From NCBI RefSeq assembly GCF_000003815.2, contig NC_049986.1:12578274-12642273 (forward strand): a DNA stretch of 64,000 nt, written 5' to 3'. The stretch comes from Branchiostoma floridae (Eukaryota > Chordata > Leptocardii > Amphioxiformes > Branchiostomatidae). The stretch's first letter is position 1; every line of letters begins with the position of its first letter. Positions 58,807 through 64,000 of this stretch are shown here, piece after piece. Both the position numbers and the translations under genes were made by a program. The notes beneath the pieces were generated by a model that saw nothing but the letters and a program-made list of their open reading frames with translations, did not search any database and was not told the DNA's origin.

Positions 58807-59757
58807 GTTTTTTCCTTGTTCTTTTTTCCGTACAAGTTCAAGCTATAGTATATACTCTTGACCGGTACAGACCAAGAACACATGTACAGGGGTGCCCGAG
58901 CTAGGGACGCTAGCGTCGAAGTTATATACAGGCAGTTAAGGCAATAAATCATGAATATTTATGGGATCGATAGACGTTCTGAGTACTTTAACTACAGCTT
59001 TATCAAAAATGTTTATCTGTATATTTTCATTGCTGTAATAAGACGCCTACCACCTGTTGTGTTCTCAAACTACATTAACTTATGATATATACTGACTACA
59101 GTAAAAAAGAAAGAAACAGAAAATATGCATCACACTTCAGAAAGAGAGAGACATCGAAACGCAGAAAAGGCCACTTAAAATCCACGAAACTACTCTCCAA
59201 GCATGCAGAAGAAAAACACGAACATCACTGGGGCTGAAACGTTGTCCCCTTCAGTTCTAGTTGGGTCCTGGTGGCTCTTATACAACTGAGCTCTAGAATT
59301 TATTTCACTAAACATTCATCCTTAAATGGACGAAAAGGAACCTATGGTGGTGCAACCAATGTTCACGTGTGCTATTGTCTCATATTTTTCGTGAAAGTGT
59401 TAAAATGTTCGCTTCTGCTTTTGATGTTTAAATCTTGAGGGGGCGGGTACAAGAGACAGGTGAATGCAGGCAATATCACCAGAAAACCTGTGGGGGAGCC
59501 CCGGTGTATTCGAGACAAAGAGACATTTAACATTTGTTCTCGGTAGTCATTATTATTCACAAACTGTTGAGGTTGAGTGGACTTCTGCGAATGAACTTCG
59601 TCTCTGCACACCGCACTGTGGTAAAATCCCAGACTTTTTTCAAGCCATTTCCTCAAGTGACGACTTGCTAAACTGTCCAAGTTCAGAGTCTGTTTTGTTT
59701 TTTCGTAGCTACCAAAATCTTTTACTGACAGGAACATAGCATCTACTCCAGCTCATC
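58807..59757. promoter_or_regulatory. Shared divergent promoter region of P1 and P2
   Basis: 951 bp separate the two initiator ATGs, which point away from each other. A TATA-like GTATATAC lies 43 nt before the P1 ATG (58848-58855, minus strand), and a GC box (gggggcggg) lies at about 59439. The first P2 exon carries only ATG AA, so its 5' UTR also lies here. Regulation is inferred from arrangement only. Confidence 0.5.
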
Positions 59758-62700
59758 ATGAAGTAAGTTGTTCATTGTTACTGTTATTGTGTTAGGACTA
59801 TATTTTGATCGTAGGAAAGACATACTCTGCTGACGTAAGGTACCGCGTATGGACCTGCACTTGACATGGAACAAAACTTTGAGCAGGAAGTGGAAAAAAG
59901 TAACGTTAAGTAAAAGACTTTATGAGGCCCTGGGGCAGTGGGTCGTTAATATCCACCGTGTCTAGACCCATCTACCACCTTTTACCTCTCAGACCGAGGT
60001 AACGTACCCGTTTGTACACCTACTGGATGCACTGAAAGGCATGTACAGTTCCTTTCAGAATTGAGCTAAAGGACCAAACGCCTAGAAATGCCAGGAGTCG
60101 AACCTGTGAATTCTCGATCCGGTGTTCTCCGTCCCAGCCACTTGGCCATTCGACGCCATATGAGCAGGAAGTGGGCAATGGCTGATGAAAAAAGTTAACT
60201 CGTCAAAGCATACAAAAGTTTGTCAGATTTTACCTCTCTTGTTGTGTACTCTTCATACCTCGTTAAGTAAACATTGTAATCTGTAATGATAACAAACATT
60301 GCCACCGGGCCTATTCGCCATAGAAGGTTGCCGTCGGCATTTTATTTTCTGGGGATTTCTTCCTCCCACGCCCATATATACATTATCTCATGCTAAAACA
60401 CAGCAATCTGCAGTGTTTACTCATCAACGCACACTGTATTTCACCCTCTTACATGTACATGTGTATTCCAGTACGTATTTAATCGGACTGTATGCCCGAA
60501 ATCGAACCGTCCTCCAGCTTACTCAGCCATTCGACACCGTATGACCAGGAAGTGAGCGTAAGAAAAAATGGCTCTTTTCAAAAGAACGTAGCTCACAAAA
60601 ACCGAGTGCTGAGACCTAGCAAAAAGACAATGTCGTGGACATTTCAAAACCTTTTTGTGTACAAAAGCATGTAAGCTTTCATTTGTGCCCGTTCTGGTGC
60701 GACACAAACAGTCTAGTTTATTTTGCAGAATTTCTACTTCGACATCTGCTCCAGATGATTAGCACACCATTGATTCTTGTTGGGATCGATAAAAAGAAGC
60801 GCGTTAACGTTTAGCTACCTGCTATCTGGTAATACTTTTTCTCTCTGGCCGAAACAGCTGAACTATATCGCATTGCATATATCCTAGATACAGTTCGAAA
60901 CTGTGTCATTTCAAGTGCTAACGTACGAGTGAACTGAAGCGTTGATATAATATAGCTCTGCTTTGTCAAAGGTAGGTGGTTTCAAAATAGGGTGTATGTC
61001 CAGCGTGTGTAATGATTTGGGCGTGTATCAGATTTGTTGATTTGTTTTCTGGTCTCATTAAATCTGTTAACATCTGTATCAGTTGGAGTGTGAACATCAA
61101 GAACGCTAAAGCAATACAACCTTGTAAAACTTTTGTTCCGGAAGAAATGTTGCAAAGACGTATGGCCGAATTCCCAGGGCAAAATGACGGTTTATTTGAT
61201 AGCTGGCTACTGCTGTAAAATACAGCCTTCCGGTACGTTCTGTCCCAAAGGCTAGAAGCTTAAGAGATGTTGCGTTACAAAACATAGGGTTAAGTGTTGG
61301 TGCATTCCAATGATGCAAAGGGTACTTTTGACGACTTCTGCTTGTACAATTCTTATCTTATGTAGGATCCAAGCGTGCCTGCTGCTGCTTGTTGTGTTCA
61401 CCCTGGTTTGGCAGTCCGATGGGTGGTGGTGGGGCCGTCGCAGGCGAAGTAGTAAGTGTACACGAAATACTTCTTTCAGCGGTTTGCATTAGTCAAGGCT
61501 ATTGACAGGGTGTCCCTGTCTTTTTTGCACTATTGGCAGGATGTCCCCTCCAATACACACGGTGTTCTTCAGTTAGCAGGAGGGGGTAGTCAGAACGGTG
61601 GGGTAAACGTTGTCTTTGTGCTGTTGAATGAATACGAACATGGAAAATTGCCCCAGCATTTCACTTTGAACTGCACAGAGAACATGTTTATCTACTTACC
61701 TTTCTCTCCATAAGGCTCGACGAACAACTGTCCTGGCCGTCCCGCCCTGCCCAGCTATGTTACCTGGTCGGGCTGCAGCGCCCCCTACAGGCACAGAGAG
61801 AAGTGCCGCTACAGGTGTCAGCCTGGCTACACCCGAGTGTCCGGCAGCACCACCAGGACATGTTCTAACGGAGTCTGGACAGGCTCCAGTCTCGTGTGTA
61901 GGAGAGGTACGGGTCTTTGGCACTATTGGTCTGGTTTTCAAGAACATTTTTAAATGGTGGCTAAAAATATTGCGTTCTTAATCTCCATACAAGTGATTCC
62001 AATCTTCATCTTATATTTGCATCCAGATCCCCGTCCAGCACCGACCTACAGTAAATGCATCGGCCAGGTATGGGAGGAAACCTCGTGTGTCATAAATATA
62101 ATGATGGGTTTGAAAATTTGATGGTGTAAGAGGTTGCAGTATATGCATATATATATAGTTACGTCCATCTGTTTCTTTGGGACTGCAACAACATCTATTT
62201 GGCATGCAGTGGAATGTCCGTTGTCGTGGTTTCTTAAATTTCAATATTTCTATATTACAAGTGTACGAGTAATACCCCTGGGTAATTCCACGTTACAAGT
62301 GGCAATTTTCTAGAAAATGTCCCACATTTCTGTAGATGTGCCCTATGTAATACGGAATTACTGAACAAATTAAAGTTGATTGTGCTACCTTGAATCGCCT
62401 TTTCATTATTCTTGTTGATCATGAATTGAATTGTTTCGTTCTGTTTGCTTTGTAGACTCGCTCAAATGTCCAGTCTATTCCGCTGTACGGCCCACTGTCC
62501 GGCCCAAAGGGCTCTGGGCCAGTTGTCAACGGGGATACTTCCTGTAACAACCATCCACGCTCAAGCAACTCAGGTGATTTGAGTTTAGTCATTCTCGCAT
62601 TGAAACATATAATATGTTTAAGTCTTATATTGGCCTCCTAGCGGCCTCCTGACCATGATTTTTGAATGGTAAATAAAATTTAGTTCTTAGCGTACGTAAG

Positions 62701-63939
62701 TTGGGCCTTCTAGAGTTGTTTGGAACTGCGCGGTAGGCTTTTATGATAGAAACTTTGGGAGATAACTCAAGCAGCGGCCACTGTTTTTGGCAAGTTGGCA
62801 GGGTTTTTAATTAGCCAGGGTAGCCCAAGTCAGTGTACCACACTGCTTTAAGCTAAGGGCACAACCTGTCGTACGTGCAACTGCGTGATGTCAACGTGCC
62901 AAAACATGGGAAACCGTTATAAGTGGTAAGTACCGCCTCCATACAAACTCGTACGGAATCCGACGAATTTCGGAGCACGCAGGCACGCCGTAGAACTTTT
63001 ACGTGCAGGCAGAACTTTGTCTGTCATCGGGCTGCGTTGAGACGTACTCCCTCTCCTGCTCTTCCTATTCCTTCCCCACGTTTTCAGAAAACGTAATACC
63101 TCCAAAAAAACGTACGGACAAAAAGAACGTGCGGCGGGTTGTGCCCAAGGCCTTAGCTTTACAGTGGGGTCCCTAGAGAACACATACATGTGACATCAAC
63201 ACATACATAACATAGAAATATATATATACAAAACAGACCAGGTCGTGGAACTCTAGCCGGTCAAGTTGATTTTATTATTTCATTCTTTATAACTATAGTG
63301 TAGATACAAAGCTGCGCATATAAAACGTGCATCAGGTAGTTTCAGTAGATTGTTCACATGTCCATCCAGCTGGATCCGCCCCGTTCTTACACGGCAGGTC
63401 CCCCTTGTTCCGCCGCCGCCGCCGTGGTGTGAGGCCGGTGTTCCAGTGGAGCCCCGTTCACCGCGTCCTGCTGTTCCGCGGCGAGGTCTTCGAGTGGGGC
63501 GTCGGCTCCAAAAAGGTATAGAAATATGCGGAGTTTTTGCATGTCTCTCTCCTGTGACAACTGCTTGAATTTCCATCCGGTTTATGACAGATAAGTACAT
63601 TCGTTCCATTGTCAAGTTATTCATGTACCTATATTGTTATATTCCCATTTCAGTTCTTTGTTCTAAGCATGTTCCAAGAATATATCCCATTATATGCTAT
63701 AACACACGCCATGTTGGAATCCTCACTCCTACGACATGGTCTCAAACCACGTTTTACAGTTGTCTACCTTTCGCCACATAATGCTTGGTTTTGATACATT
63801 GAGGTTATTGGCCTATCGCTAACACTGCTATTCCTGAAAAAACCGATAGGAGTCGTGGGAAGGCCTGCGTTGTCCGTCTGATTGCGCTGTCACATGGAGG
63901 AAGTCCGCGGCAGGATACAGCACCTGCACCCGAGAACAG
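59758..63939 (+). CDS. Secreted Sushi/CCP plus putative permuted papain-fold protein P2 (first 226 aa; continues past window)
   Basis: Exons 59758-59762 (ATG AA), 61366-61451, 61715-61906, 62027-62067, 62456-62573, 63370-63515 and 63850-63939 sum to 678 nt in frame. A donor at 63940 leads out of the window. Residues 1-20 (MKIQACLLLLVVFTLVWQ) form a signal peptide, followed by WWWGRRRR. Exon 61715-61906 is a CCP/Sushi module with six Cys (CRYRCQPGYTRVSG, CSNGVWTGSSLVC). KCIGQ, a DTSCNNHPRSSNS linker, LFRRRRRG, VHRVLLFRGEVFEWGVG, CPSDC and YSTCTREQ follow, matching P1 exon for exon. The NNC-containing last exon expected from P1 is beyond 64000. Probably an extracellular enzyme-like or binding protein. 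Confidence 0.8.
60001..60175 (-). mobile_element. tRNA-derived SINE, copy 1
   Basis: On the minus strand: GGCGTCGAATGGCCAAGTGG (A-box-like) and, about 45 nt later, CAGGTTCGACTCCTG (a good B box with T-stem). The 3' acceptor strand does not pair, so this is not an intact tRNA. It lies in intron 1 of P2. Confidence 0.55.
60470..60560 (-). mobile_element. tRNA-derived SINE, copy 2
   Basis: On the minus strand: CACTTCCTGGTCATACGG, GTGTCGAATGGCTGAGTAAG and GGACGGTTCGATTTCGGGC. These are the same flank, A box and B box order as copy 1, with divergence. Confidence 0.5.
62849..63160. mobile_element. MITE-like inverted-repeat element
   Basis: Left end ttaagctaagggcacaacc..cgtacgtgc; right end gcacgt-like gaacgtgcggcgggttgtgccc..ccttagcttt. 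The ends are reverse complements. It lies in the P2 intron between 62456-62573 and 63370-63515. The 90-codon minus frame inside is not supported as a gene. Confidence 0.55.
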
Positions 63940-64000
63940 GTATGATAAACTGACTACTGCTGTTTCCCCGTATAGTCAGTTAATACGTGCATTGATTAAG

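Noticed and set aside
60067..60160. Possible functional tRNA gene
   Set aside because: A and B boxes are good, but the acceptor stem does not close and a similar diverged copy lies 0.4 kb away, so it is a SINE.

Overview
The window is eukaryotic, intron-rich, AT-leaning DNA with many short transposon relics and one 100-base assembly gap (3783-3882). Gene content (a chordate-type NUDT18, an SLC44A choline-transporter-like gene, lineage-specific secreted proteins) and the repeat styles (hairpin MITEs, a DIRS-type element, CR1/L2-like tails) fit a cephalochordate (amphioxus) or a near relative. That assignment is inference; no database was consulted. All genes are split, so models were built by hand from splice sites and reading-frame phase. 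In every model below the exon phases join without error.

Layout: (1) 523-3782, plus strand: NUDT18 Nudix hydrolase, six exons, cut by the gap. (2) 4992-8701, minus strand, with a TATA-box promoter near 10.5 kb: a small secreted protein with signal peptide, TSP1-like segment, von Willebrand A domain with an intact MIDAS, and an Asp/Tyr-rich tail. (3) About 10.5-23.5 kb: no convincing gene; retroposon tails, hairpin MITEs, pyrimidine tracts and a 2-kb composite tandem repeat. (4) 25728-51165, minus strand: a 25-exon SLC44A (CTL2/4-type) gene. It has two sets of duplicated alternative exons: three tandem 71-nt versions of a membrane-segment exon, and two versions of an extracellular-loop exon separated by only 57 nt. 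A small two-exon plus-strand gene (43309-44100) is nested in its 9.8-kb first intron. (5) 51862-58806 (minus) and 59758 to beyond 64000 (plus): a head-to-head pair of paralogous secreted proteins sharing a His...Asn-Cys module that resembles permuted papain-fold enzymes. The plus-strand copy also carries a Sushi/CCP exon. A decayed DIRS/PAT-like tyrosine-recombinase retrotransposon (53337-57900), with an internal 78-bp minisatellite, lies in an intron of the minus-strand copy.

The NUDT18, VWA and SLC44A genes show no functional link to one another. The strongest candidates for undescribed biology are the SLC44A alternative-exon clusters (up to 3 x 2 isoforms) and the divergent pair of secreted putative papain-fold proteins, which share an intergenic region of about 0.95 kb.
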